A stretch of 43,212 nt of DNA from a virus. This document shows positions 28,765 through 37,596 of the stretch, one piece after another; positions within the stretch are counted from its first letter, which is position 1, and the number at the start of each line of letters is the position of its first letter. A program made the translations under genes and the position numbers. Where the stretch lies: positions 1 to 43,212 of IMG/VR virus record IMGVR_UViG_3300048837_000811. One strand, written 5' to 3'. The notes under the pieces are model-generated. The model was not told the origin of the DNA and ran no database searches. It saw nothing but the letters and a program-made list of their open reading frames with translations.

Positions 28765-30407
28765 CGGTCTACTACGTCAACGGGGCCGGGAACAACGGCA
28801 ATGTGGGCAGCGCGGCTGAGCCGTGGAAGACCATCGGCAAGGCGGCTTCTACGGTGCGACCGGGGGACACGGTGCGGGTTGCGCCGGGGGTCTATTCGGA
28901 GGTGGTGGTCATCGACACGCCGGACACAACGTGGATGGTGGACGGCGACGGCAGTGAGCCGGTGGTCATTGACCTGCTGTACAAGCCGAGCATTGTGTTC
29001 GAGAACCTGACGCACGCCAAGGACTGGACCATGCCGGGGCCGTGGGATGCGGTGATGGCGCGCAAGCAGCGCGGGCCGTACACGGCGGCGTTGACCATCC
29101 GCGCCGACCGGGTGACGCTGGACGGCGTGTCGGGCTACGGCTGGCAGATACGCAACAGTTGGGGACGGCTGCTGGTGCTGCTGGGCGATGACATCACAGT
29201 CAGGGATGTCATGTGCCAGTTCAGCTATCAGGGTGCCATACGGGGCGAAGGGCGGCACATCGTCATGGAGAGCTGCGCCAACATCCGCAGCGGCGTGCAG
29301 TTCTTCGACCCGGATCGGAAGAAGACGTATGTGGCCGACGGGTATGCCGCCAACGCCGCGCAGGGCGTACCAACCGCGTGGACGTTGCGCGGGGACGACC
29401 ATGCGATCATCAACTGCTACTGCTCGCTGTCGGGCGGCGAAGGATTCACGACCGGCGGCACGCGCAACATGCGCATCATCGGCTGCGAGTCCACGACGCA
29501 CAACCATGTGCAGCTTTACAACATCTGCGGCGACGGGGCGGTGATCGACGGCAATGTGATGTGGTACGACACGGTGAACGGCAAGGACTTCATGACCAAC
29601 GGCATCCCGCCGGACAACATCGTGATCGGGGATGAGGAGGGCATCGTCAAGCGCTACGGTATCCGCACGCGAAAGGCGACCGTGGTCAACAACGTGATCA
29701 TCGGCGGGGATGTGGGCATCGCCACGCGGACGAACGCCCACAACTACCGGACCACGATCAAGGATTTGTGCATCGCGTTCAACACGATCATCGGGGATGG
29801 GTTCACCCGCAAGGCGATCCAGATAACCCAGCCGGGCGCGGATGGGCCGCACGGCGGCGTCATTGAGAACAATGTAATCATGACACAGCCGGGCGTCAAC
29901 CCGCCCGCGGATTACGTCCAGGACCCGACGGGCAGCGACGCTATCTGGCGGGCCAACAGCTACAGCCACGCGCCCCACCCGACGGCGCGGGGGGTCAAGG
30001 ATACGGTAGGGGGGCCACTGGTGGCCGGCGTGCGGCTGCCGGGTATCCCGTATCACCGGCGGGCCGATGATGTGCCGGTGGTCAGCATCAAGGATAGCCC
30101 GGATTGGCCCGCGATTGTGGCCCTGGCTGAGGGGTCTCCGGCGCGGGATAGCGCGGTTTGGGGCAAGTCCCCCCCCGCCGCAGAGAGCGACATCGTGGGC
30201 ACGCGGCGCGGCGCGACTGCCGACCGGGGCGCGGTGCAGACGGTTAAGGAGCCGTCGCCGCCGACTGAGCCTGGCCCGCCTACGGACCCGGACCCGGAGC
30301 CGGATTATGTGGTCAGCGTCACGGGGCCGTTTCGGGCGGGTGAGCGGGTAGCGCTGGTGCTGCTTCGCGAGGGCGAGGTGATAGCGGCGCTGGAGGCCAC
30401 GGTCTAG
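28761..30407 (+). CDS. right-handed beta-helix tail spike, possible depolymerase, 548 aa
   Basis: The start 'YYVNGAGNNGNVGSAAEPWK', followed by 'TIGKAASTVRPGDTVRVAPG', is the canonical N-terminus of parallel beta-helix polysaccharide-binding or -lyase proteins (pectate-lyase fold, G...PW.TI..A......GDTV.V..G.Y). Repeating 'NNVIIGGDVGIATR' and 'IENNVIMTQPG' turns follow. A Pro-rich linker ('PSPPTEPGPPTDPDPEPDY') leads to a small C-terminal beta domain. It is likely a surface-polysaccharide-degrading or -binding spike. The catalytic residues cannot be assigned by eye. Confidence 0.82.
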   Translation: MTVYYVNGAGNNGNVGSAAEPWKTIGKAASTVRPGDTVRVAPGVYSEVVVIDTPDTTWMVDGDGSEPVVIDLLYKPSIVFENLTHAKDWTMPGPWDAVMARKQRGPYTAALTIRADRVTLDGVSGYGWQIRNSWGRLLVLLGDDITVRDVMCQFSYQGAIRGEGRHIVMESCANIRSGVQFFDPDRKKTYVADGYAANAAQGVPTAWTLRGDDHAIINCYCSLSGGEGFTTGGTRNMRIIGCESTTHNHVQLYNICGDGAVIDGNVMWYDTVNGKDFMTNGIPPDNIVIGDEEGIVKRYGIRTRKATVVNNVIIGGDVGIATRTNAHNYRTTIKDLCIAFNTIIGDGFTRKAIQITQPGADGPHGGVIENNVIMTQPGVNPPADYVQDPTGSDAIWRANSYSHAPHPTARGVKDTVGGPLVAGVRLPGIPYHRRADDVPVVSIKDSPDWPAIVALAEGSPARDSAVWGKSPPAAESDIVGTRRGATADRGAVQTVKEPSPPTEPGPPTDPDPEPDYVVSVTGPFRAGERVALVLLREGEVIAALEATV

Positions 30408-30416
30408 GAGCACGGG

Positions 30417-31994
30417 ATGACGACGTTTAACGGACAGGTCACGGCGAACAGCGACGATGCACAGCAGTCCAGCGGCACCATCGATATTGCCGGATTTTCC
30501 AACAACGCCAACAGCGCCACCCAGTACATCGGGTTGCGGTTCACCAACGTCACCATCCCGCAGGGGGCCACGGTCTCGTCGGTCATCCTCCAGCCCTACA
30601 TGGTGTCGGCGGCTTATGACGACCCAGACGTGACGATCTGGGCGCAGGCAGCCGATGACGCGAGCACGTTCTCGAATACGACCAACGACATTAGCGGGCG
30701 CACGGCGACGAGCAACACGGTCACGTGGACGGCGACGGGAATCGGCACGGGATTTGCTAACTCGCCCAACCTGGCCTCGGCCGTTCAGGAGGTGATTAAC
30801 CGAGGCGGCTGGGCGTCGGGCAATGCGCTAGTCATTGTCATTAAAGGCAACAGCAGCAGCAGCGCCTTCCGCATCCGCGAGTACAACAACACGCCCAGCG
30901 AAGCGCCGAAGATTGAGATCACGTATACGGCGGGCACGTCACACGCGCTAGGGGGGTCGTCAACGGCCACCGCAAGCGTCACGGGCGCACTGAGCATCAC
31001 GCGGGGGCTGGCGGGGTCGTCAAGCAGTAGCACCAGTGTCAGCGGCGCGTTGACGGTTGCACGCGGGCTGAGTGGCACCAGCGCGGCCACGGCTACGGCT
31101 ACGGGGGCGCTGGGCGTTACACGCGCCTTGTCCGGCACGGCGGCGGCGACAGCTACGGCTACCGGCACCTTGCGACTGGCGGCGGCGCTAACCGGCACAT
31201 CGGCGGCGTCAGCATCGGCCACGGGCGCACTCGCCGTAGCGCGGCCACTATCCGGCAGCACCGCGGCCACATCGAACGCCACCGGCGCGGCGCGGCTGGC
31301 CGTGGCCCTGAGCGGCACGGCGGCGGCGACATCGAGCGCAAGCGGTGAGCTGTTCACCGAGGGGCAGGTCAGTCTGTCCGGCACGGTTGCGGCGACATCC
31401 GGGGCAAGTGGCGCGGCGAGACTGGCGGCGGCGCTATCGGGCAGCACGGCAGCGGCAACCGGCGCAAGCGGCACGGTGGCCGTGGGGCGGGCGCTGGCCG
31501 GTGTTGCGGCGGCTATCAGTTCGGCCACCGGCGCGCTGGCCGTGGCCGGGCAGATCGCGCTGGAAGGCACCAGCGCGGCGGCGAGTGGCGCAAGCGGCGC
31601 ACTGCGACTGGCGGCGGGGCTGGCCGGGCAAACGCCGGTCATCTCCGGCGCAGGTGGAGCCGTGGCCGTCAATCGCGCTCTGGTTGCCACCAGCGCGGCG
31701 GTCAGCGGGGCCACGGGCACGCTAGAGACGGCGGTCGTCCTGGTCGAGCTATCCGGCACGATCACGGCCACGAGCGGCGCTAACGCCGGGTTGACCGTGG
31801 CCTGGTATCTGAGCGCTGAGGCGACGGCGGCAACGGCGGCCTCGGCGCGGCTATCGCTCATGACGGCGCTGCTGTTTGTGGGCGCGGTGCAATCGTATGC
31901 CGCACGCGGGGCTGTGGAAAGCCCGTCGGGTAGCGGCGCAATTCATGGACCGGGGCGAACGGGCAGCGTTCGCACGTCCGGCGACATCACATAG
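30417..31994 (+). CDS. repeat-rich adhesin-like structural protein, 525 aa
   Basis: The N-terminal domain (about 1-170: 'QYIGLRFTNVTIPQGATVSS', 'WASGNALVIVIKG', 'APKIEITYTAG') resembles DNRLRE-type carbohydrate-binding jelly rolls. It is followed by about 15 near-20-residue repeats of the form LSGTSAATATATGALxVxRA up to about residue 480. The repeats are rich in Ala, Ser, Thr and Gly and should form beta-strands in a long stalk. The matching DNA (30950-31850) is a diverged 60-bp tandem repeat. It is probably a virion fibre or surface adhesin. The long reverse-strand ORF here is a shadow. Confidence 0.75.
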   Translation: MTTFNGQVTANSDDAQQSSGTIDIAGFSNNANSATQYIGLRFTNVTIPQGATVSSVILQPYMVSAAYDDPDVTIWAQAADDASTFSNTTNDISGRTATSNTVTWTATGIGTGFANSPNLASAVQEVINRGGWASGNALVIVIKGNSSSSAFRIREYNNTPSEAPKIEITYTAGTSHALGGSSTATASVTGALSITRGLAGSSSSSTSVSGALTVARGLSGTSAATATATGALGVTRALSGTAAATATATGTLRLAAALTGTSAASASATGALAVARPLSGSTAATSNATGAARLAVALSGTAAATSSASGELFTEGQVSLSGTVAATSGASGAARLAAALSGSTAAATGASGTVAVGRALAGVAAAISSATGALAVAGQIALEGTSAAASGASGALRLAAGLAGQTPVISGAGGAVAVNRALVATSAAVSGATGTLETAVVLVELSGTITATSGANAGLTVAWYLSAEATAATAASARLSLMTALLFVGAVQSYAARGAVESPSGSGAIHGPGRTGSVRTSGDIT

Positions 31995-32005
31995 GAGAGT
32001 TTAAG

Positions 32006-32395
32006 ATGGCAGGTTTCAGCACGTATTTGCAACAGAAGGTTCTGGATCATATCGGCGGCAACAGCAGCTACACCGCGCCGACGCCCTATGTCGGGCTGTA
32101 CACGGCGGCGCCGACCGACGCCGGTGGCGGCACTGAGGTCAGCGGCGGCAGCTACGCCCGCGTCAACGCCAACGCGCTGTTCGGTTCGGCGTCGGGCACG
32201 AGCATGGCGAACGATGGGGCGGTGACGTTCCCGGCGGCGACGGCCTCGTGGGGCACGGTGACGCACTTCGGCGTGTTTGACGCATCGTCAGCGGGCAATC
32301 TGCTCTATTGGGGCGCGTTGACTACCAGCAAGACCATCGGCAGCGGCGACACGGCCAGCTTTGCCGTGGGCACTCTGACGGTCAGCCTGGACTAA
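32006..32395 (+). CDS. phage tail fibre-associated protein, 129 aa
   Basis: MAGFSTYLQQKVLDHIGGNS, then 'YVGLYTAAPTDAGGGTEVSG', 'VTFPAATASWGTVTHFGVFD' and 'LLYWGALTTSKTIGSGDTAS' form a highly conserved small protein of tail and fibre regions in many phages. The function is structural but undefined. GGAG lies 8 nt before the ATG. Conservation is much stronger here than in the neighbouring repeat adhesin. Confidence 0.85.
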   Translation: MAGFSTYLQQKVLDHIGGNSSYTAPTPYVGLYTAAPTDAGGGTEVSGGSYARVNANALFGSASGTSMANDGAVTFPAATASWGTVTHFGVFDASSAGNLLYWGALTTSKTIGSGDTASFAVGTLTVSLD

Positions 32396-32406
32396 GGGGG
32401 CGCAGC

Positions 32407-32724
32407 ATGGCGCTGGCAAACGCAGTACAGGGGGCGACCCACACGCCGCAGCGCATCACGTGGTCTGATACGGACGGCGACCCGGTGAACCTCACCGGGG
32501 CCGTCCTGTCCGGGCGCATCCGGGCGATTAACGGCGGGGGCGTCGTGGACATCGCCGGGGAGCTGGACATCGTGAGTGCGCTGGACGGTGTGTTCGACTG
32601 GACATACGGCGCGGCGGACGTGGCTGAGGCGGGCGAGTACATCGTCCAGTTCACGGCCACGTTTGGCGACATGACGAAGGACCGCACGCTGAAAGAGGCG
32701 TGGACGGTCGTGGCGGCATTGTAG
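32407..32724 (+). CDS. BppU-like N-domain baseplate/fibre protein, 105 aa
   Basis: The start is ATG 32407 after GGGGGCG. The longer frame is a shadow. 'QRITWSDTDGDPVNLTGAVL', then 'IVSALDGVFDWTYGAADVAE' and 'AGEYIVQFTATFGDM', give the immunoglobulin-like pattern (D.DG.P.DLTGA....R...G......GE...... G.F......D.....G.Y...) of BppU N-terminal domains in baseplate proteins. Here the domain stands alone. Confidence 0.75.
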   Translation: MALANAVQGATHTPQRITWSDTDGDPVNLTGAVLSGRIRAINGGGVVDIAGELDIVSALDGVFDWTYGAADVAEAGEYIVQFTATFGDMTKDRTLKEAWTVVAAL

Positions 32725-32741
32725 GGGTAAGGTATTCACTC

Positions 32742-33251
32742 ATGGCTGTATCACAGACGACCATCATCCTATCCGGGTTCTTGTTATTCATGCTGGCCGC
32801 CGGGCCGGGATTGATCGGGCTGTGGTACTACCAGCGCGGGCTATCGGAGCGCATCGACGATCTGGAATCGTTGCGCCTGTTAGACGCGGCTGAGATAAGC
32901 CGGATGCACAACGAGGTCAACGAACTGCGGCGCGGCGTCTCTATCCTGTCAGCGCAAGTGCGACGGGCGGGGATGCAGCCTGAGTGGACGCCGGAAGCCG
33001 TGCCGATCATCGGGCCGTTACGCGGACAGGCCGCCGAGACGGATCGGCTTGTCACCCTGTGGCAAAACATCGCCGAGCGATTTAACAGCGAAGAGATAGA
33101 TGACCTGGCGTTTCAACTTGGCTTGCCGGAATCGCACGCGGAGACCGACGGCGCACGGGCGCGCGATCTGGTTAGTGCCGCCAAGCGCCGCGACAAGCTA
33201 GACGCGCTGACATCGTTGTGCCGCAAGCTCAGGCCGGGAGGTGGCTTTTAG
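32742..33251 (+). CDS. membrane-anchored protein with effector-associated (Death-like) domain, 169 aa
   Basis: Residues 8-29 form a transmembrane helix (ILSGFLLFMLAAGPGLIGLW). Residues 33-72 form a coiled coil ('RIDDLESLRLLDAAEISRMH'). Residues about 103-165 read LVTLWQNIAERFNSEEIDDL, 'AFQLGLPE', 'GARARDLVSAAKRRDKLDAL' and 'CRKLRP'. That is the six-helix pattern of bacterial effector-associated domains (EADs), the Death-like adaptors of STAND/TIR/caspase-type conflict systems: L...L...F...EL..L...LG ... ARDLV....R...L..L. Phage proteins with this layout are not known to me. It could be a decoy, a hijacker, or a lysogen-expressed immune adaptor. The start is ATG 32742. Confidence 0.7.
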   Translation: MAVSQTTIILSGFLLFMLAAGPGLIGLWYYQRGLSERIDDLESLRLLDAAEISRMHNEVNELRRGVSILSAQVRRAGMQPEWTPEAVPIIGPLRGQAAETDRLVTLWQNIAERFNSEEIDDLAFQLGLPESHAETDGARARDLVSAAKRRDKLDALTSLCRKLRPGGGF

Positions 33252-36115
33252 TGGCCTACAACAAAGTCTGGTATCACGCGGGCGCGCCGTGTAACGGCTG
33301 CCCCGGCATTGGCGACATGTGGCGACAGTTAGACGCGGCGGGCGTGCCGTTCGGCGTGTACAGCGTCGAGGGCGCCGGGCTGCTGGTGGAAGCGGCGCGT
33401 TATCGCAAGGCCGAAACGCTCATCTACCGGATGCTGGCGACGGATGTGGCCGAGTACCATCTGTCCCCGGCTGAGGCGGCGGCGCGGGCCTGGGCGACAA
33501 CCATCGCCAGAATGCCGCCGGAACTCGTGGCGCTGAAAGACCGGCTATGGATCGAGATCGGCAACGAGCAGGACAAACAGCGGGCTGACTGGCTGGGCTG
33601 GTACTATGTCGAGCTGGCCGGGCAAGCGGCGGCAAGCGGGTGGCGTATCTGCGGGCCGGGCTGGGCCACGGGCGAACCGGAGCCGGAGCACTGGCAGACG
33701 CCGGGCTGGCTGGCCTATCTGCGGCTATGCGCGGCGCGTCCCGACCGGCTGGCCGTGACGGTGCATGAGTACAGCCTCAGCGCCGATGAGATCATGGAAA
33801 CGTCGCCCTGGCTTGTCGACCGCGTGCGGTTTCTCTTCGAGGCGTGCGACGCCCACGGGATAGGCCATCCCACGGTGTTTGTGACTGAGGCGGGCTGGAC
33901 GCATAACGACTTGCCCACGACCAACAAGGCGAAGGCCGACATTGCGGAACTGGCGACACTGTATGCCCACTACCCCACCGTCAAAGCGGCGTTTCTCTGG
34001 TCGATCATCGGCGGCGGGGACAAGAAGACGCTGGCCGCCGAACTAAACGCGCTCATGCCCTGGTTGACTGAGTACAGCATCACGACGCGGTTCCCCGATG
34101 TGGATCCGCCGCCCGTGGTTGTGCCGCCGCCTGACCCGGATAAACCTATACCTATGAGTAACAACTTACTGAAAAACGGCAGCTTTGAAGACGGCTGGAC
34201 CGATAGCACCGGCTACAGCACGACGCAGAACCCGCGCCACTGGACCGTGGAATGGAATAACGGCGCGGCGTTCGTCAATCCGTATGGCGGGCAGCCCTAC
34301 GAGCTGGGCGAATGCGTCCACAAGAGCAAGGCGCTATTGCCCGCCGCCGAACGCGATGTGTTCATCTGGGATGGCAACTGGACCCTGAAGGTATTCGCCG
34401 GGGGCCGGTCGTTTTGGGCGCGGCTCAAACAGACATTGGAGCTACCCGCCGGACGCTACCGGCTGAGTACGCCGGTCTGGGTTGACACATACAAATGGGA
34501 TGGCGGCAAGGATTATGACGTTGACCCGCGCCAGACCGAGTGGCAGGTGAAGGTCAACGGCGCGGCCCTGGCCGAGTGGGTGCCGCTGGTCGCCGGGCGA
34601 AAGAACACTCCGGGCATTGACTTCGACCACGCGGGCGGGGCGGCCGATATTGCCGTTCACTTTCGCTGCAACTGGGCGATCTCAAACAACCTGTGGCTTG
34701 ACGGCTGGGCACTGGAGCGGGTGGCGGTCGCGCCGCCGCCTGAGCCGCCGAAGCCGCCCACACCTGAGCCGGGCAAGCATAAGGCAATCATCCTGAAAGT
34801 TCCCCAGGACGTGGCCCTGAGCGAATGGCTGGCGGCCGCGGCCTACGCCTTCCGGTTCCGGCACACGATGACGGCCAGTCATGATGATATGGCTACGCTG
34901 CTACAGGGCGGCAACGCCGACAGCTACGTGAAGCTGGCCTGGGCCGGGCGGCAGGAGGAGAGCGGGCAACTGGTCGACGATCTCGGCTACCGCTGGGAGC
35001 ATGTGCCGGAGTTGGACGCAGGACCGCTGGACGGCTTGCGGTTGGGGCGGCCGTTTGCCTGGCGCTACGTGCTGACCAGCGCCTTCGACGCGGGCCGCAG
35101 CTACGGCAAGCACGAGGGCGCGGACTACGACGTTGTGGGCGGCGCGGCCGATAACGCGGCCGACGTGCTGTGCCTCTATGACGGCACGGTTGACCGGTCG
35201 CTGGACACGACCGGCGGCTATGGCTCCTACGTCCGCGTCAAGCATGATCGCAACGGCCACGTGTTCTATACCCGCTATGCCCATTTGGACAAACGCTATG
35301 TAGAAGCCGGACAGTGGGTGAAGCAGGGGGACGCGCTGGGCGAGGTGGGGACCACCGGCAACGTCACGGGCGAACACGTGCATATCAACCTCGAAGTGCC
35401 CGGCTACGGGCTGGGCGGCTACGTCGTGGCCGACGTGGTGGACCCGGCGCCGTACATCCCCAGCGGGGCGGCGCTGCCGTTGTATCCGGTGGCGGCGACA
35501 ACCACCATCGACTTGCTGCCATACCTTAAGGGTGATCACAAGCGACAGTTTGATATGGGCCACAACGTCAAAGGCGGCGGCACGCAAACGGTCCAGGTAT
35601 GGCACTTGGATGCAGCCAACTGGCTTTACATCAAGGGCGAAGGCGGCGAATACGAGCGGCTGGGGTTACGGCCGTTTCAGGGTAAGGAGTGGATCTTTCG
35701 CTTCGATGACACGAGCGAATCCCCGACGCGGTTCTATGCCCACTACCTGCCAAACGGCGGGCCAATCGGAGCGCCCTGGTTGCCGCGTTATGCGACCGTT
35801 GGCGAGTGGTACACGACATCTAAGTTTGTTCAGCATTACCTGAAAGCCGGTTGTGCCAAGCAGGACGGCGGGGATGTGGTAGACAAACTGCGGGTGATGG
35901 CCGGTCCTCGATCGGTCACCTATCCTCAAAGCGGTGTGACATTACAGGATGTCATCACTATCGAGTGGTCAGGCGGCGAGCAATATGACTTCGCGGTCGG
36001 CCGCGGCTGCGTTGCGTTTCGTGATGCAGACCGCACGTTCTGGTTTATCGGTGACCTGGAGGGGCGACCCGACAAGGCTTACAAGAAGCCGGGTTGCATC
36101 CCTTTGGGGTGGTAA
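33251..36115 (+). CDS. giant lysin: GH-like glycosidase plus M23 endopeptidase, 954 aa
   Basis: The start chosen is GTG 33251 (TAGTG overlap; GGGAGG 9 nt upstream). Residues about 1-280 form a TIM-barrel glycoside hydrolase: 'IWIEIGNEQD' places Glu106 as acid/base, and 'VFVTEAGW' places Glu213 as nucleophile. After a Pro-rich linker, residues 305-495 are a carbohydrate-binding jelly roll (NLLKNGSFEDGW). Residues about 600-735 are a LytM/M23 peptidase with HEGADYD (His621, Asp625), YAHLD and HVH (His709, His711), the zinc ligands and catalytic His. A further module (750-954) ends the protein. It probably cuts glycan and peptide bonds of the host wall. The holin follows. Confidence 0.88.
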   Translation: MAYNKVWYHAGAPCNGCPGIGDMWRQLDAAGVPFGVYSVEGAGLLVEAARYRKAETLIYRMLATDVAEYHLSPAEAAARAWATTIARMPPELVALKDRLWIEIGNEQDKQRADWLGWYYVELAGQAAASGWRICGPGWATGEPEPEHWQTPGWLAYLRLCAARPDRLAVTVHEYSLSADEIMETSPWLVDRVRFLFEACDAHGIGHPTVFVTEAGWTHNDLPTTNKAKADIAELATLYAHYPTVKAAFLWSIIGGGDKKTLAAELNALMPWLTEYSITTRFPDVDPPPVVVPPPDPDKPIPMSNNLLKNGSFEDGWTDSTGYSTTQNPRHWTVEWNNGAAFVNPYGGQPYELGECVHKSKALLPAAERDVFIWDGNWTLKVFAGGRSFWARLKQTLELPAGRYRLSTPVWVDTYKWDGGKDYDVDPRQTEWQVKVNGAALAEWVPLVAGRKNTPGIDFDHAGGAADIAVHFRCNWAISNNLWLDGWALERVAVAPPPEPPKPPTPEPGKHKAIILKVPQDVALSEWLAAAAYAFRFRHTMTASHDDMATLLQGGNADSYVKLAWAGRQEESGQLVDDLGYRWEHVPELDAGPLDGLRLGRPFAWRYVLTSAFDAGRSYGKHEGADYDVVGGAADNAADVLCLYDGTVDRSLDTTGGYGSYVRVKHDRNGHVFYTRYAHLDKRYVEAGQWVKQGDALGEVGTTGNVTGEHVHINLEVPGYGLGGYVVADVVDPAPYIPSGAALPLYPVAATTTIDLLPYLKGDHKRQFDMGHNVKGGGTQTVQVWHLDAANWLYIKGEGGEYERLGLRPFQGKEWIFRFDDTSESPTRFYAHYLPNGGPIGAPWLPRYATVGEWYTTSKFVQHYLKAGCAKQDGGDVVDKLRVMAGPRSVTYPQSGVTLQDVITIEWSGGEQYDFAVGRGCVAFRDADRTFWFIGDLEGRPDKAYKKPGCIPLGW

Positions 36116-36153
36116 TAGGAAGTGTTTTTAACGCACTAGGAGGTGCACGAACG

Positions 36154-36411
36154 ATGGAAGGCAAATCAACTCTGGTAACGGTGATCTCGGTGCTGAGCGC
36201 GGTGATCGCGCCGATTGCGGCGCTGCTGGTGGCCTACGGGCTGCTGTCGCAGGAAGAGAGCGAGCTATGGGTGGCCCTGGCCGTGGCCCTGCTGGGCGCG
36301 CTGGGTTCGGTCGCACCGGCGCTCATCGGCCGCAACTACAATGACAACAGGGCGGCCGTCGTCACTGAGGCGATGAGGACCGGCAACATAGAATCCATTC
36401 AGAGGTTCTAG
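36154..36411 (+). CDS. holin, 85 aa
   Basis: The start is ATG 36154 with GGAGGT 9 nt upstream. Two hydrophobic helices: about residues 7-31 (LVTVISVLSAVIAPIAALLV) and 39-60 (LWVALAVALLGALGSVAPAL). A charged C-terminus ('NDNRAAVVTEAMRTGNIE') follows. The position directly after the lysin and before a terminator, and the two-helix layout, indicate a class II-type holin that lets the lysin reach the wall. Confidence 0.85.
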   Translation: MEGKSTLVTVISVLSAVIAPIAALLVAYGLLSQEESELWVALAVALLGALGSVAPALIGRNYNDNRAAVVTEAMRTGNIESIQRF

Positions 36412-36417
36412 ATACGA

Positions 36418-36453
36418 GGGGCGGGGTGGTGGTGGCTGCCCCGCCCCGATTTG
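36418..36453 (+). terminator. intrinsic terminator after the holin gene
   Basis: GGGGCGGGG (36418-36426) pairs perfectly with CCCCGCCCC (36439-36447) around a 12-nt loop, then GATTTGCTT. It probably ends the main late transcript. Confidence 0.8.
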
Positions 36454-36490
36454 CTTATCCCATCGAATTCGACGGGATTGGGGGTGACAA

Positions 36491-37378
36491 TTGTCCACAT
36501 GGACGGCAGAGCCGTTAGCGCGCAACGTGCTGCGGATTACGTTCGATGACGTGCGGTCGGGCTGGGAGGGGTGGGTGTTGCTTAGAAGCGACGCTCATCA
36601 CGATAGCCCGGCCAACAATGAGGCCAAGGAACGCGCCCACTTGGAGGCAGCCAAAGAGCGCGGCGCGCCGGTGCTGGACTTTGGCGATTTGTTCGATGTC
36701 ATGGGCGGCAAGTTCGACCCGCGCAAGATGGAGAGCGGCGTCAAGGCGCGGCACAAGGTGGACCACTACTTCGACGCGGTGCTGGATGACGCGGCCGAGT
36801 TCTATAGCCCGTATGCCGATCACATCGCGCTGCTAGGCGCGGGCAACCATGAGACAAGCGTCCTGAAGCATCACCAGATGAACCTAACGCACAGCCTGAG
36901 CCGGTCGCTGAAACGGGCGGCCACGCGTGAAGACATAGCGCAGGTGGGCGGCTATGGCGGCTATGTGTTCCTTCAGTTCGCTATTCAGAGCACGGTCAAG
37001 TACACGGTCAAGGTGAAGTACCACCACGGGCACGGCGGCAGCTCCCCCGTGACGAAAGGTGTGATCGGTGCCCAACGCCGGGCGGTGATGTATCCCGACG
37101 CAGACATTGTGGTTACGGGCCACATTCACAACGGTTGGGTAACGGCGCACCCGCGAGAGCACGTCAACAAGCTGGGCGTCATTACCAGTATGCCGCAGAT
37201 TCACATTAGCTTGCCGGGTTACAAGGATGATTGGGCCGACGGCAGCGCGGGCTGGGCGGTGGAAAAGGGCTTCGGGCCGAACATGACCGGCGCGTGCTGG
37301 TTGCATCTGGAGTACCAGCACTATCAAGACGGCGTGCCGCCGATAGCGGTGACGCCGATCCCTCTGGGGTGGACATGA
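36491..37378 (+). CDS. calcineurin-like metallophosphoesterase, 295 aa
   Basis: Metal-binding motifs in order: SDAHHD (residues 33-38, D-x-H), DFGDLFD (63-69), GAGNHE (116-121), HHGHGG (178-183) and TGHIHNG (209-215). This is the full set of the dimetal phosphoesterase fold. Phage homologues act on nucleotides or nucleic acids. The substrate here is unknown. The start is TTG at 36491, because no in-frame ATG lies near and GGGGGTG stands 5 nt before. It lies beyond the holin terminator, with no clear promoter, so it depends on readthrough or a weak promoter. Confidence 0.88.
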   Translation: MSTWTAEPLARNVLRITFDDVRSGWEGWVLLRSDAHHDSPANNEAKERAHLEAAKERGAPVLDFGDLFDVMGGKFDPRKMESGVKARHKVDHYFDAVLDDAAEFYSPYADHIALLGAGNHETSVLKHHQMNLTHSLSRSLKRAATREDIAQVGGYGGYVFLQFAIQSTVKYTVKVKYHHGHGGSSPVTKGVIGAQRRAVMYPDADIVVTGHIHNGWVTAHPREHVNKLGVITSMPQIHISLPGYKDDWADGSAGWAVEKGFGPNMTGACWLHLEYQHYQDGVPPIAVTPIPLGWT

Positions 37379-37596
37379 ACCTAACACCTGAGACAACGGC
37401 GCTCATGCAAAAGCGCTACAGCGAAGTACGAACGAATATCATCTTCGATATGCACGGCATACTGGACGGCTTTCAAGCGCGGTTCCCGCTGGAGATGCAG
37501 ACGCCTCGCGACATCCAGTCGATGACCGAGCTACACCGGGCGCTCATGGCGCTGAGCTACGGGTTGCCCATGCCGGATGATGGGGAAGGCGCGTGA
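37375..37596 (+). CDS. hypothetical protein, 73 aa
   Basis: ATGA overlap with the metallophosphoesterase gene, so probably co-translated. MNLTPETTALMQKRYSEVRT, then 'NIIFDMHGILDGFQARFPLE' and 'MTELHRALMALSYGLPMP': helical, with no recognised domain. It may be an accessory subunit of the phosphoesterase by position only. Confidence 0.6.
   Translation: MNLTPETTALMQKRYSEVRTNIIFDMHGILDGFQARFPLEMQTPRDIQSMTELHRALMALSYGLPMPDDGEGA

Noticed and set aside
28512-30413. 633-aa minus-strand ORF opposite the beta-helix spike
   Set aside because: Arg/His-rich translation typical of the complement of high-GC coding DNA. The plus strand encodes a recognisable beta-helix protein.
33218-33250. Earlier GTG start of the lysin
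   Set aside because: It would lie inside the EAD gene without a ribosome site. GTG 33251 has GGGAGG upstream and a TAGTG junction.
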